From Acidimicrobiaceae bacterium (GTDB taxonomy: Bacteria > Actinomycetota > Acidimicrobiia > Acidimicrobiales > UBA8190): 64,000 bases of DNA. The position numbers and the translations under genes are program-made. How positions within the stretch are numbered: position 1 is the first letter of the stretch; each line of letters starts with the position of its first letter. The notes under the pieces are model-generated. The model worked only from the letters and a program-made list of their open reading frames with translations, was not told where the DNA came from and made no database searches. Location: assembly GCA_003151475.1 (NCBI GenBank), contig PLXQ01000077.1:124001-188000 (forward strand), given 5' to 3'. Of the stretch, positions 1-9,362 are shown one piece after another.

Positions 1-3000
1 CCTCGGCGCCTGTAGCCGAGTTCCGATACGGCCGCCTCAAAAAGCTCCTCATCAGTGCGCACGATATCGTCGGATTTGATCCACCGGATGAGGCGCACAA
101 GCTGTGAGTGCGAGTACTCCGTGATAGGGGATCCCGGCGTGATCCGGGGCGGCTTACCGCTTCGAGAAGATACTCCGGCGGGTGGCGACATCGGGGCTTG
201 TGGTGTTGCAGGTTCGCCCAGTTCGGGGTTCCTTCCTCGTTCTAGCGCAGTCTGATAACTAGCAAGAACGGCATCAATCTGGGGCTGCGGGTCCTGCCAC
301 CAGTCCGTGGACCAAATGCGGTGGAATTGCCAGCCAAGTCGCTCTAAGTGCTGTTGGCGAAGTCGGTCACGTTCCCGTGCGATCGTGCCGGAGTGGTACA
401 TGGCGCCATCGCATTCGATGGCAAGCACGAAGCAGCCCGGCTTCCAAGGATGACGCACTGCGAAGTCGATCCTATAGTTGCCCACTCCCCATTGTGGTTC
501 GAGGCTCAGGCCGGCTGCTGTGAGACGCTCCAGCACATCGACCTCGAATGGGTTCAATTCGTATTCACGTCCGGGGGTGTCGCCGAAGGTGGCACCGTCG
601 GAACTTATGAACTGGATGAATCGGTACATGAGCTCGAATCCCGCCGAGTTGTTTGCTGTGGGGTCGATGTCGTCCGCAGTGAAGCTTGCGACCAGCGTCA
701 GGCGGGCCCGCGCTCGAGTGATGGCGACGTTGAGTCGGCGTTCGCCACCGGAACCAATCAGTGGGCCCCACATGTACCGCATCCGCCCGTCGTTGGCCTT
801 GCCGTAGCCAACGGTCAATATGATGGCTTCTCGTTCGTCTCCCTGCACGCGTTCAATATTCTTGATGAAGAAGGGTTCGGCGCCCGATTGCTGAAAGAAT
901 TCTCGGAGATCGGGCTCTTCCTTCAACCGAGCGTCGAGGGCACCCTCGATCCGGGCGGCGTGGTCCGACCCGAAGGCGATTATCCCGAGCGACTCACCGG
1001 GCCGGGTTCTTGCGTGTTGGGCGGCGAGCTCGACGACGCGCGCAACCTCGGCCGAGGGGCTCTTATTGTTTCTTCCCAGCCCGGCCGAGAACCCGACCGG
1101 TTCGAAGCGGATCCGGTCGGTGCTGTCGGATCCCGGAAAGGTCACGAGTTGACGGTGGTACACGTACGCATTGCTGGTGGCGATGAGCTTCTCGTCCTTG
1201 GAGCGGTAGTGCCACGTCAGCGTACGGCTCCGGCCGGCGAGCACTAAGTCGAGGGTGTCAAGGATGGAGTCGACATCTCGAGTCTCTGGTGCCGTGGTCA
1301 CCACCACCTCGGCGTCTTCGTCGACCTCGTCCTCGTCATCGGTGTCGCCGTCCCCGGGCAGCGAGAGCTTGGAGAAAAAGTCAGTCGGGGGCAACTGATG
1401 ACGGTCGCCAGCGACGACCAGTTGCGGGCCTCTCGAGATGGCTGGGATGGCGTCTGCCGGCATGACCTGGCTGGCTTCGTCGAAAATCACCACGTCGAAG
1501 AGACTGGTGGCGGGCAGCATCTGGCTCACCATCAGAGGGCTCATAGCCCAGCACGGCTTGATGGCAACGAGGAGATCAGGAGCGTCTCTGAACAGCCGGC
1601 GCACCGAAGAGAAGCCACGTTTACGCCGGATCTGGCGCTTGATCTCGGTGTGCTGGGTGGGGAAGTCGTTGATGGCCTGGGCCATCCTTTCTGCCGCTAT
1701 CCGACGTACTCTGGCGGCGTTGGAGCGCAAGTGTTCCTCGTCGGCGGCTAGGAATTCTTCTGCCCAACGCGTGAGTTGAGCTCGGGTGATTCCGGCGAGG
1801 CGAGAGTCGGTCGAGAGAAGATGGTCGATCAGGCTCTTGGCAAAGATGTATCGGACTCGGGCTCCGGCGATGGAAGGATCGCAAGCCTCCCCATCGAGCT
1901 CGAGCAGCATTGGTTGGAGGCCACCGGCAATGAGCTGGGATCGCAGCTGATGGATGGCCGGCAGCCGGACCCGATCGGGGTCGACCACAAGCTCACGCAG
2001 GGCAACATCGAGCTCAGCGAAGGGCAAGGCTGGGAGCATGTAGCCCTGCACCTTTGCTTGGAGCTCCTCCAGGGCGTCGCCAAGGCGTCGGGTGGCGTCC
2101 TGGGCATCGGCAACCTGGGCAGCGTCGAGAATTGGCATTGTCGGCACACCAGCGGCAGTCCAGCGGGCCCGGAGTGCGTGGGCACGAAGGAGGCGCTCGT
2201 GAGCGCCGGCTAACTCAACGGTCGGACCAAACAGGGAGCGAGTTGCTTTCTTGCCCGCTCGCCTTCCACCGAACGAGATCGAGATGTTGTTGGTTTGGCG
2301 CCACTGCTTGGACGCCGTGGCGTGGATCATGGCTATCAAAGCGTCATATTCGAGGCTCGAGTTGAGTGCCGGGCCGCACCCCTCGGCCACCGCCTTCACG
2401 GTGTCAGACAACAACTCGAGGACGCTGCCGAGGTCGGCCATGTTGGCCGGTGACGGCAGGCCACAGCTCTGGGAGATGGTTGTGACGGCGGTAAAGGCAC
2501 GGGGCAGGCCCAAGTCGATTACGTGACTGGCGAGCTCGTGAGCCGTCGTGAGCTCGTCGAGGCTTTCAAAGGCGTCGATGCCCCAACCGCTACGCCCTAG
2601 TAAGTGGGGGTCATTCCCGCCACGGGAAGCCAGCTCGGCGGCGGCGTTGGCCAATTCCTCCATCGTCGTGGCCGACCAGCGCTGAAATGTTGACATCGGC
2701 ACCCGGACGGCGGAGACGGCTTCCCTGCTAACACCCTTCTCCTGGGCGATCATCTCCCACAAGCTCGTCTGCCAAGGTGAACGCACCTCGTGTAAGGCTG
2801 CCTGGTGGCCGGTGAGCTGATCTCGGGCGGCCATCCAGCGGCGGTGCAGCACGTCCACCTGGACCGTACGGGCGTTCGCCTTTTCCTCCAGAGCGATACC
2901 AAGGTTGGTGACCACCGTCTTTCGAGAGCCCGCCCCCTCGAACATATCCAGGGTCAGACCCCCCAGGCCGACTAGCTCGAGACGGTGCAGCACGGCTGTG

Positions 3001-4091
3001 ATGGCGGCGCGCTTCTGGGCGACGAAGAGAACGGACTTGCCGTGGGCGACCAGGTCGGCAATGAGGTTGGCGATGGTCTGGGACTTACCGGTACCGGGAG
3101 GTCCCTGGACGACGAGGTGTTGACCTGCCGAAGCGGCGTTGATCACGTACGACTGGGAAGCGTCGGCGTCGAGGACGAGGAACTCGTTGACGGGCGGATC
3201 ATGATCAGGGGCGATCTCAGAGACATCTCCGCCCGCTCCACGAACTGCGTCGGCGGCTTCCGCTACGCCGGCTATGGCGGCGATCAGGTCGTTTTGGGCC
3301 AGGAACTCAATTTGGTCGTCGCCCAGGTCCTCGACCATCGGCTGCTTGAGGTAGGAGAATGTGCCAATCAACACACGCTCGGTGATTTCGAACGCCGGCA
3401 CTTCCGCACATACCTTCTTGAATAGGTTGAACACCATGGCGTCGTCGCCAGCGTTTTCGAGCAGGTCTGTTTCGTCGACGTCGGCGGAGAATTGGCTCTT
3501 CATCACGTGTACGAGGACCGGGTTGACAAACGCCTCGCCAAGGGTCGTGAGCTCGTAGCCGTCGGGAGTTCCTGGGCGTGCTTCAAATCCCATTGCCTGA
3601 AGCAGAACCGGGGCGGCGGGTACCGGAGAGCGTCTAACCGGTGGCGCTGGCTCCGCAACTGGTTCGAGCGGCAGCTGCCCGTCCTCGTTGGCGGTCACCG
3701 TGCCTGTCGGTCGGGGAGTGGGATGACCTTGCGAAACGGAGGCGGAGCCTTTTGGCGACCGCCCGTCGTCCCAGGTGGCCAACCCAGCAGCCAGAAAGCT
3801 GATCGGGACGCCGTACTCCTCTTCGGCGGTCCGGGCCTTATTGGCGATCTGCCGGACCGAGCGTTGTGCCACCAAGAGACGGGCAGGATCGGGGAATAGC
3901 CGTCCCAGCCGAACGGTCTGACCCCTTCTCAGTTGTTCGAGACCGACTGGATCAGCGTCATCGAGATTGAGGGTCCCGACCTTCAGGTCCTTGTAGTAAA
4001 GCAGGCGGTTGTTGGCATCGACATTGATTAGCTCGGCCCGCCATTCAGCTATGGCCGCCGCGACCTGGCCCAAGCGCACTGTATTCGCCAT
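1..4091 (-). CDS. DUF4011 / SF1 helicase / REase-fold nuclease (Hhe-like), 3' end outside window
   Basis: One uninterrupted reading frame of 1,363 codons starts at ATG 4091 behind a GGGGGA ribosome site and runs off the left edge, so the C-terminus is missing. The N-terminus resembles DUF4011 (NRLLYYKDLKVGTL near residue 30). Walker A GPPGTGKSQT is at about 330 and Walker B VVIFDEASQ with D871/E872. GDRHQLPP and RLNVAITRAR follow, as in superfamily 1 helicases of the Upf1/Dna2 type. A restriction-endonuclease-like domain (MTES_1575/Vsr-like) comes next, with D1209 in YRIDFAV and E1226-x-D1228 in IECDG. The last visible residues look like DUF3320. This order matches large predicted anti-phage proteins, including the DUF4011-helicase-Vsr type called Hhe. 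The defence role is inference from architecture. No partner gene is visible on the promoter side. Confidence 0.85.
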   Translation of the reverse strand, partial: MANTVRLGQVAAAIAEWRAELINVDANNRLLYYKDLKVGTLNLDDADPVGLEQLRRGQTVRLGRLFPDPARLLVAQRSVRQIANKARTAEEEYGVPISFLAAGLATWDDGRSPKGSASVSQGHPTPRPTGTVTANEDGQLPLEPVAEPAPPVRRSPVPAAPVLLQAMGFEARPGTPDGYELTTLGEAFVNPVLVHVMKSQFSADVDETDLLENAGDDAMVFNLFKKVCAEVPAFEITERVLIGTFSYLKQPMVEDLGDDQIEFLAQNDLIAAIAGVAEAADAVRGAGGDVSEIAPDHDPPVNEFLVLDADASQSYVINAASAGQHLVVQGPPGTGKSQTIANLIADLVAHGKSVLFVAQKRAAITAVLHRLELVGLGGLTLDMFEGAGSRKTVVTNLGIALEEKANARTVQVDVLHRRWMAARDQLTGHQAALHEVRSPWQTSLWEMIAQEKGVSREAVSAVRVPMSTFQRWSATTMEELANAAAELASRGGNDPHLLGRSGWGIDAFESLDELTTAHELASHVIDLGLPRAFTAVTTISQSCGLPSPANMADLGSVLELLSDTVKAVAEGCGPALNSSLEYDALIAMIHATASKQWRQTNNISISFGGRRAGKKATRSLFGPTVELAGAHERLLRAHALRARWTAAGVPTMPILDAAQVADAQDATRRLGDALEELQAKVQGYMLPALPFAELDVALRELVVDPDRVRLPAIHQLRSQLIAGGLQPMLLELDGEACDPSIAGARVRYIFAKSLIDHLLSTDSRLAGITRAQLTRWAEEFLAADEEHLRSNAARVRRIAAERMAQAINDFPTQHTEIKRQIRRKRGFSSVRRLFRDAPDLLVAIKPCWAMSPLMVSQMLPATSLFDVVIFDEASQVMPADAIPAISRGPQLVVAGDRHQLPPTDFFSKLSLPGDGDTDDEDEVDEDAEVVVTTAPETRDVDSILDTLDLVLAGRSRTLTWHYRSKDEKLIATSNAYVYHRQLVTFPGSDSTDRIRFEPVGFSAGLGRNNKSPSAEVARVVELAAQHARTRPGESLGIIAFGSDHAARIEGALDARLKEEPDLREFFQQSGAEPFFIKNIERVQGDEREAIILTVGYGKANDGRMRYMWGPLIGSGGERRLNVAITRARARLTLVASFTADDIDPTANNSAGFELMYRFIQFISSDGATFGDTPGREYELNPFEVDVLERLTAAGLSLEPQWGVGNYRIDFAVRHPWKPGCFVLAIECDGAMYHSGTIARERDRLRQQHLERLGWQFHRIWSTDWWQDPQPQIDAVLASYQTALERGRNPELGEPATPQAPMSPPAGVSSRSGKPPRITPGSPITEYSHSQLVRLIRWIKSDDIVRTDEELFEAAVSELGYRRR

Positions 4092-4409
4092 TAGATCCCC
4101 CGTTGCTTCCCGCGGTCATGACATCTTCCCGCATCGGCTCCGAGCGTGCCCACATTCGGTGTACGTGACGGGCCAAGCTCTCACGACAGAGATCGCTACG
4201 GCTAAAGCCGCAGAAGAGCGCACCCAAACGACATTCGAGAGTGATTTCGGCAAAGTGTGGCCTTAGCTTGAATGTGAAAGCACGATCACGAAAAAATCTT
4301 GGAGGGTCATGTCTTCCACATATAACTGAGGTAAGACACGTCCAAAGTCGGGCATCTTCCGCATCGGCACTCGAAAGTCCTGGTCAAGTGGTGAGTCGCG
4401 CGTGTGGAT

Positions 4410-4424
4410 GAGCGAATATCGCTC
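4410..4424. promoter_or_regulatory. operator-like palindrome
   Basis: Perfect 6-bp arms GAGCGA/TCGCTC are separated by ATA, 319 bp upstream of the helicase-nuclease start. It could be a repressor site, but no regulator gene is adjacent. Chance is possible. Confidence 0.25.
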
Positions 4425-4753
4425 CCTGTGTCACACCCCCGTCCTAGCCTTTAGTATTCGGAGACTCCCGAGCGGCCTGTTCGCCTTTCCGGGACTCGAC
4501 GACTGAGGTCCTTGGCATGGCTGGCGACCTCCGGCGATCTCGATTCGCTCCCCGCGAGCACCCAGCGCCACCTCGCTGCACTACGCGAGGACCGCGACCG
4601 CGATCGCGCTGGCGCTACCTCGATCACCAGGCCGTGGCGCAAGAGTTGGCCATGATGTTCCGTGAACGGCGCAACCCGACCATCGGGTGGTTTCAGCGCC
4701 GACTTTGCCGGCCCGAGCTCGCCGTCATGTCCGAGGAGCCAGAGGCGGCACCC

Positions 4754-4773
4754 CTGGGGGCATTTGCCCCCAG
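4754..4773. terminator. GC-rich hairpin, possible terminator
   Basis: CTGGGGGCA and TGCCCCCAG form a 9-bp perfect inverted repeat with a minimal loop. No T-tract follows on either strand, so intrinsic termination is uncertain. Confidence 0.25.
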
Positions 4774-4908
4774 CCCCCCGGTTCCATCAGGACCGACGTG
4801 AGAACGGCTCTGCGAGCCTCCACCGGAGGCCCGCTCACCTGGGCGACCTGAGGTCGCCAGATTGTACGGTCGAGAGATTCTTGGCAGAGGAGGAGGAGGG
4901 GAGGGACG

Positions 4909-5088
4909 ATGAAGACCTGCATGGTGCCATGCGAGTGCGACTCCACCGGCTGGTGGGTGGTGACAGTGCCCGAACTGCCCGGGGCGGCCAGCCAGGCGCG
5001 ATGCCTCGATCAGATGTCAGGTGTCAGCTGTGTGAAGCCGATGGTTGCCACCCGCCAGAGCCTGCGATGCTGGTTGAGTGACCCTTAG
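4909..5088 (+). CDS. small HicB-like antitoxin ORF, probably frameshifted
   Basis: ATG 4909 follows a long purine-rich ribosome site (GAGGAGGAGGGGAGGG) and encodes 59 residues. The first half, GWWVVTVPELPGAASQAR, closely resembles the N-terminal strands of HicB-type antitoxins. After LDQ the similarity is lost in this frame. Another frame of the same DNA ends with TGA at 5079-5081, overlapping the GTG start of the next gene in the GTGA manner expected of coupled genes. A net one-base slip in the second half of an ancestral HicB-like gene explains both facts. No HicA-like toxin is adjacent. It may be a decayed antitoxin, a stand-alone HicB-fold protein, or a sequencing error. Confidence 0.5.
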   Translation: MKTCMVPCECDSTGWWVVTVPELPGAASQARCLDQMSGVSCVKPMVATRQSLRCWLSDP

Positions 5089-6145
5089 GGACGTCCTGAA
5101 CGATCTCGCCGTCGACCTCGGCCTCGTCGAGGATCGGGCGGGGCGTTATCCGCGCCGCCTGGCCCGTGAGCGACAGAAGGCCTTCCTTCAGACTTCCTGG
5201 CGTCGCCTCCTCGTCGCACTCGTCGGCGGATTCGCTGCCGTTGGGCTCACAGTCCTCCTTCCGCGATGGTCGAGAGGTTTTGTTGCCGGAGCATGGCTGG
5301 CCACTGTGATTTGGTTTCTGGCGTTCCTTGTCGTGCAATCCTCGGGCACCGCCCCGACCATGATGGGCGCCACCGCTGAGCAGTGGACGGCGCAAGAGCT
5401 GCGGAGGCTTCGGCGCAGAGGGTGGAGAGTGGTGTCCCATACCATGCCGACGTACGGCGACATCGATCACGTTGCCGTCGGGCCTGGCGGACTAGTCGTA
5501 GTCGAGACCAAGTGGAAGTCGGACCCTACTGCGTCTGATGACTCTGCCTTCCTGCGGGCCGACTGTGAGCAAGTGCGGGAGAGGGCGAGGCTGATGCGCT
5601 TGACACTCCAGAATCGACTTCGAGGTGCGCCGACGCGGCCAGTCATCGTCTATTGGGGCCCTGGGGCTCTCAGCAAGGGCGGACCCGATCCCGTCGACGT
5701 AGATGGCGTAACCGTTCTATCCGGTCCCATCCTGCGTCGCTGGCTTGACTCGATAGACGATGGCCCTTCGGCTGTGATGGATCGGGAGGCAATCAACTCA
5801 GCTTGGGAAACGTTGGCGGGCATTGCCCGAGACACGGATCGTCGTGAGTTGGGACCTGAAGCACCAGCCCCTAGGCCGCCCATGCGTCATCTGATCGACC
5901 TTGCGATAGGGCTTACCACCGGACTGATCGCATTCTTCACCGCTTGCCTCCTGTTTCGGTGGCTCGGGATGCCAGTCCTATTGCCGGCGGCGACGGTATT
6001 GGCGGGGGCGGGTCTGGTCACCTTCCATGCGGCGCGGGCGAATGCATCATGGCGAGTCGTCGGACTGGGAGCGACGGCGGGATACTTTTCTTTCCTTGTT
6101 TTGATGGCAGTTCTATACGCGTACTCCGCATTCGTTCGCAGTTAG
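5078..6145 (+). CDS. NERD-domain membrane protein
   Basis: This 355-residue protein starts at GTG 5078, overlapping the small upstream ORF. Two membrane segments lie near residues 43-60 and 67-87. A NERD (nuclease-related) domain follows, with GDIDHVAVGPGGLVVVETKW at 127-146. D130 and the E143-x-K145 pair are the conserved nuclease-like residues of this fold. The C-terminal 80 residues contain about three further membrane segments. NERD proteins are thought to process nucleic acids, and some sit in stress or defence loci; the true substrate is unknown. The nuclease-like part would be cytoplasmic between the two membrane blocks. It is convergent with the long Tad operon. Confidence 0.75.
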   Translation: MTLRDVLNDLAVDLGLVEDRAGRYPRRLARERQKAFLQTSWRRLLVALVGGFAAVGLTVLLPRWSRGFVAGAWLATVIWFLAFLVVQSSGTAPTMMGATAEQWTAQELRRLRRRGWRVVSHTMPTYGDIDHVAVGPGGLVVVETKWKSDPTASDDSAFLRADCEQVRERARLMRLTLQNRLRGAPTRPVIVYWGPGALSKGGPDPVDVDGVTVLSGPILRRWLDSIDDGPSAVMDREAINSAWETLAGIARDTDRRELGPEAPAPRPPMRHLIDLAIGLTTGLIAFFTACLLFRWLGMPVLLPAATVLAGAGLVTFHAARANASWRVVGLGATAGYFSFLVLMAVLYAYSAFVRS

Positions 6146-6317
6146 CTCGGTCGCTCGATCTGGGAGCGCCCGTGGAGCCTTGGGGTCATCGAGTCCAAGA
6201 TCACTCGTCCTGTTGTCCCCCACGGGCGGAGTGGCGCGGACCAGGGACGGATTGGGCCGGGCCTGGAGCACCTACACTTTTCCCCGGTCCTGATACGCCC
6301 TGGCGTACGATCTGCGG

Positions 6318-9300
6318 TCAACGAAAGCCGGCGACGAGTGGCTGGGAGGCGTGTTCTGTCCCGTTTTCGTCGAAGGACTTCGGCTGCATCGCGGCATGGT
6401 AGACCGCTTCGGTTTCGGGGCTCGGTGACGCACCAGGGGACAGATCGGACAGCATCCGGCGAAGCTCGTCCCACTCCCGCTGTACCCAACCCAGGTTGCC
6501 TGCCGCCCCGGCCAGTTCAATGGACGACCGGTAGAGCTCTTCGGCATAGGGGGCGAGGGCGCGGGCCTGGTTGATGCCGTGGCGGGCGGCATCCAGGTCT
6601 CCTCTGGTGTCAACCGTGAGCCTGGCGAGGTTACAGGCGGCCCCGAGAGCGGCTCTCTCGGCAATGGCGGCGTAATGGATCCACCAGCTCCAGGTGTGGT
6701 CGATGGTCGATCCCGGGGTCACCTCGATGAGGTCGAGACCCACGGTGTAGAGGTCGATGGCCTCGGCGGGATCGGCGGAGGCCGCGGCAGACACGGCGTC
6801 GCACAGTCGCGTCAGATCAGTGGTGACCCGAGGGGAGAGGGCGAGGACTCCCTTTGAGCTCGCTTCTGGCAGGAAGAGCTGGCCATCGAAATCGGCGCCG
6901 AGCATCTTGCGGGCCTGGGAGGCAATGTTCGCGATGTTCTCGGTGCTGGATCCGGAACCGTAGATCGCGGCCCGGGCATCCTCTTTAGTGATGCCGCCGC
7001 TCAGTGCAAGCAGGGCAACCAGCTCGAAGTGGCGGCCTTTCCGGCTGATGGCCCCTTCGTCGGCGCCGGTGATCGTGGCGGCGTTGGTCAGCACTCGCAC
7101 TTCGAGCTCGGGTTCCACCACGCCCGTGGGGTCCGCAGCGACGACTGGTGCCGGTTCGGCACTGGTGTCGCGATCAATGGTTCCCCCGAGCACCACCTGG
7201 TGCTCGGGGACCTGCGTGCTCGGGGAAGTCTCTGCGGTGGACAGCGCTTCTGCAATTCCCGCGTGTGCCTCTGGGGTCAGTCGACTCGCCCGGAGGCGCA
7301 GTTGTGTTGGGGCGACCTCGACTGTGGCATCCCCTGGGCAGAGCACCGCGAGGTCGCTCCCCGCCATGTCGTCGGAGGTGAGAATGCCGATGGCGGACAG
7401 AACCTCGGGCGAAAGGGCAGTCGGTGACCCGAAGTAGAGCACGCGGTCCCGCTGCACGCTCGGGTCAAAAGAATCCACCTGGGCCGCCGCCGTGGCTTTG
7501 GTCGGATCACTCGTCACCGTGACATGTTCGGTCCACGACCAGCTGCTGGCGGTCGTGGCCATGGCGGCGAGTACCTCTGCGGCACCGGGACCGGTGACCG
7601 GGAGAACGGTGCCGGGCTCGATCGGGGCGAGATAGGTCTGGTCATCCTCGTCCTCGCCGATGGGCACGAGCGCAGAGAACCAGGCGGCGGACTCGCTGGC
7701 GCCTGCAAGGACGGCAAGGTCGGTCGTAGCGGGCAGAGTCCAGGCCCATCCGTCCTCTGCAACCTCGAATGCGCCGGGGGCAACCCCGGCCGCTTCGGCC
7801 AGGATCAGGTCCACGCCATCGGGGCCGACTCGAACCAGGCGGATCGGTGGCACCGCTCCTGGATGGCCGTCGGATACCTGGGTCAGGTGACGCATGGCGA
7901 GGTCCAGCCAGTCGACGGCCGGGGTCTCGACGAGGGCGGCCAGGGCTGACTCGAGGTCGCGGACCGCAGCGCAAGAGGCAGCGATCATCTCCCCGGGACG
8001 CAGCGTGATGCGGGCAATCCGGCAACGGCGCCGCAGCGAGCGGGCGATGACCGCAGCAGCGAGCAAACCGAGGCCGCCGATTGCGACGGCGGGTAGTTCG
8101 GGGTTACCTCTGTGCTGACCAACGAGTCGTGGTGCATGCGTTGTCGCTGCTTCGGTGGGCACCTGCTCGCGCCGGTGGGGCGACGCCACAGGGGCAGTGC
8201 TGGCGAGCGGAGGAGTGACAGTCGAGAGCTGGGATGGAATGGTCGAGTTGCGCTGTTGACCACTCACTCGCGGCTGGCGCTCTGGTGCGAGGTGCGGCGT
8301 GGGTAACGGAACGGGGGTTGGGCTCGCGGCGGCCGGTGGAGCGAGAACCGCCGGTGTCGGTGGTACGGGAGCGGGCGTCGAGGGGGCCGGGGCGGGGGCT
8401 GGCGCCGCCACCGCCGGGGCCGGCGACACGGCTTCCGGGATAGTGAGTGTCCAGCCCGGATAGATGAGGGACGGGTCGGACAGCGCTGCACCACCGGGTT
8501 GGGTGACTCCGACGTTGGCGGCGTAGATGGTGTGCCACTCCTCACCGTTGCCGTAGTAGTTCGCAGCGATGTCCCACAAGTTCTCCCCAGGGACGACGGT
8601 GTGGGTGATGACGGTGTCGTTCATGACGCGGGGGATGGCGGGGACCGCAGTATCGGCCAGCTCCGCTGCCGGCGCCGTAGTCGGCGTCGGAACATGAGGG
8701 ATGGCGAGCTTCCAGCCGGGGTAGATCCAATTGGTGGCATCCAACGCGCGCCCGTCGGGCTGTATGGCCCCGACGTTGGCGGTAAAAATGGTGTGCCACT
8801 GCTCGCCGTTGCCGTAGTGGGTTACAGCGATGTCCCACAGGCTGTCCCCGGGGACGACGGTGTAGGTGGGGACCGTGGGATAGGAGGTGGCGAGGATGGC
8901 GCCAGGAGTGGGGGACGCATCTGCCACAGCCGTGACGGCTGGCATCGCGGTGATGCGCTGGGAGGCGGTCGACCCCCGGATGGATGCAAGGATGATCACG
9001 GCAGAGACCAGGGCTGCCATCGAAGTCCTTCCGGCGGCTCGACGCCACGTCCCCCGGCTGCGGAACCGGATGACGTCGATCGTGGCGGTCACGAGCGAGA
9101 AGACGAAGTACCCCCACGCCAGCCACGCGATCGTGGCCAGTGCCTTGGGCCAAAACGCGTCGGGGATCTGTGATCCAGCCGCCGAGTGCAACTGGCCGGC
9201 GGTCGGGAGGTGGTGGGGCAATGGCCAACCGACAATGGTGGCGAGGAGCAGGGGGATGCCGAGAAGGCCGAGGGCAATGACGAACAGAGCGCCGAAACCC

Positions 9301-9341
9301 TCTGCGATCTCAGCTCGAATGGGGCGGATGCTTGTGGACAT
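6318..9341 (-). CDS. membrane LysM / winged-helix / BTAD regulatory protein
   Basis: This 1,007-residue protein has three N-terminal membrane segments (about 15-40, 67-92, 107-125). Two LysM peptidoglycan-binding domains follow at about 160-213 and 248-302, both starting near VVPGxxLWDIA. After a long Pro/Ala/Thr linker there is another membrane segment near 415-432, then a poorly recognised middle part. The C-terminus carries a winged-helix-like segment (about 770-825) and a BTAD-like tetratricopeptide domain (about 845-975) of the SARP/AfsR type. The inferred topology puts LysM outside and the DNA-binding-like part inside. It is the last gene of the Tad operon, 21 bp after the TadG-like gene, which suggests a role in sensing the wall or regulating pilus genes. 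No ATPase motif was noticed. Confidence 0.75.
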   Translation of the reverse strand: MSTSIRPIRAEIAEGFGALFVIALGLLGIPLLLATIVGWPLPHHLPTAGQLHSAAGSQIPDAFWPKALATIAWLAWGYFVFSLVTATIDVIRFRSRGTWRRAAGRTSMAALVSAVIILASIRGSTASQRITAMPAVTAVADASPTPGAILATSYPTVPTYTVVPGDSLWDIAVTHYGNGEQWHTIFTANVGAIQPDGRALDATNWIYPGWKLAIPHVPTPTTAPAAELADTAVPAIPRVMNDTVITHTVVPGENLWDIAANYYGNGEEWHTIYAANVGVTQPGGAALSDPSLIYPGWTLTIPEAVSPAPAVAAPAPAPAPSTPAPVPPTPAVLAPPAAASPTPVPLPTPHLAPERQPRVSGQQRNSTIPSQLSTVTPPLASTAPVASPHRREQVPTEAATTHAPRLVGQHRGNPELPAVAIGGLGLLAAAVIARSLRRRCRIARITLRPGEMIAASCAAVRDLESALAALVETPAVDWLDLAMRHLTQVSDGHPGAVPPIRLVRVGPDGVDLILAEAAGVAPGAFEVAEDGWAWTLPATTDLAVLAGASESAAWFSALVPIGEDEDDQTYLAPIEPGTVLPVTGPGAAEVLAAMATTASSWSWTEHVTVTSDPTKATAAAQVDSFDPSVQRDRVLYFGSPTALSPEVLSAIGILTSDDMAGSDLAVLCPGDATVEVAPTQLRLRASRLTPEAHAGIAEALSTAETSPSTQVPEHQVVLGGTIDRDTSAEPAPVVAADPTGVVEPELEVRVLTNAATITGADEGAISRKGRHFELVALLALSGGITKEDARAAIYGSGSSTENIANIASQARKMLGADFDGQLFLPEASSKGVLALSPRVTTDLTRLCDAVSAAASADPAEAIDLYTVGLDLIEVTPGSTIDHTWSWWIHYAAIAERAALGAACNLARLTVDTRGDLDAARHGINQARALAPYAEELYRSSIELAGAAGNLGWVQREWDELRRMLSDLSPGASPSPETEAVYHAAMQPKSFDENGTEHASQPLVAGFR

Positions 9342-9362
9342 GGCCGATCCTCTCCTCGCCGG

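Larger units (their letters stand above)
4092..4908. other. 817-bp intergenic region with repeats and a palindrome
   Basis: I see no convincing gene here. A direct repeat CATCTTCC(C)GCATCGGC occurs at 4122-4138 and 4353-4368. A palindrome GAGCGA-ATA-TCGCTC lies at 4410-4424, and a GC-rich hairpin at 4754-4773. A 94-codon plus-strand frame (4517-4801) exists but shows no recognisable domain and is Arg/Pro rich like many random frames in this GC range. The stretch probably holds the promoter of the large minus-strand helicase gene and, on the right, that of the NERD unit. Confidence 0.5.

Noticed and set aside
348-1247. Long plus-strand open frame
   Set aside because: It is antisense to the helicase-nuclease frame, which carries recognised motifs over the same bases.
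4517-4801. 94-codon plus-strand frame
   Set aside because: No domain, no ribosome site, and Arg/Pro-rich composition typical of random frames here.
5078-6145. HicA toxin role for the gene after the HicB-like ORF
   Set aside because: HicA toxins are about 60-90 residues with a dsRBD-like fold; this is a 355-residue NERD membrane protein.
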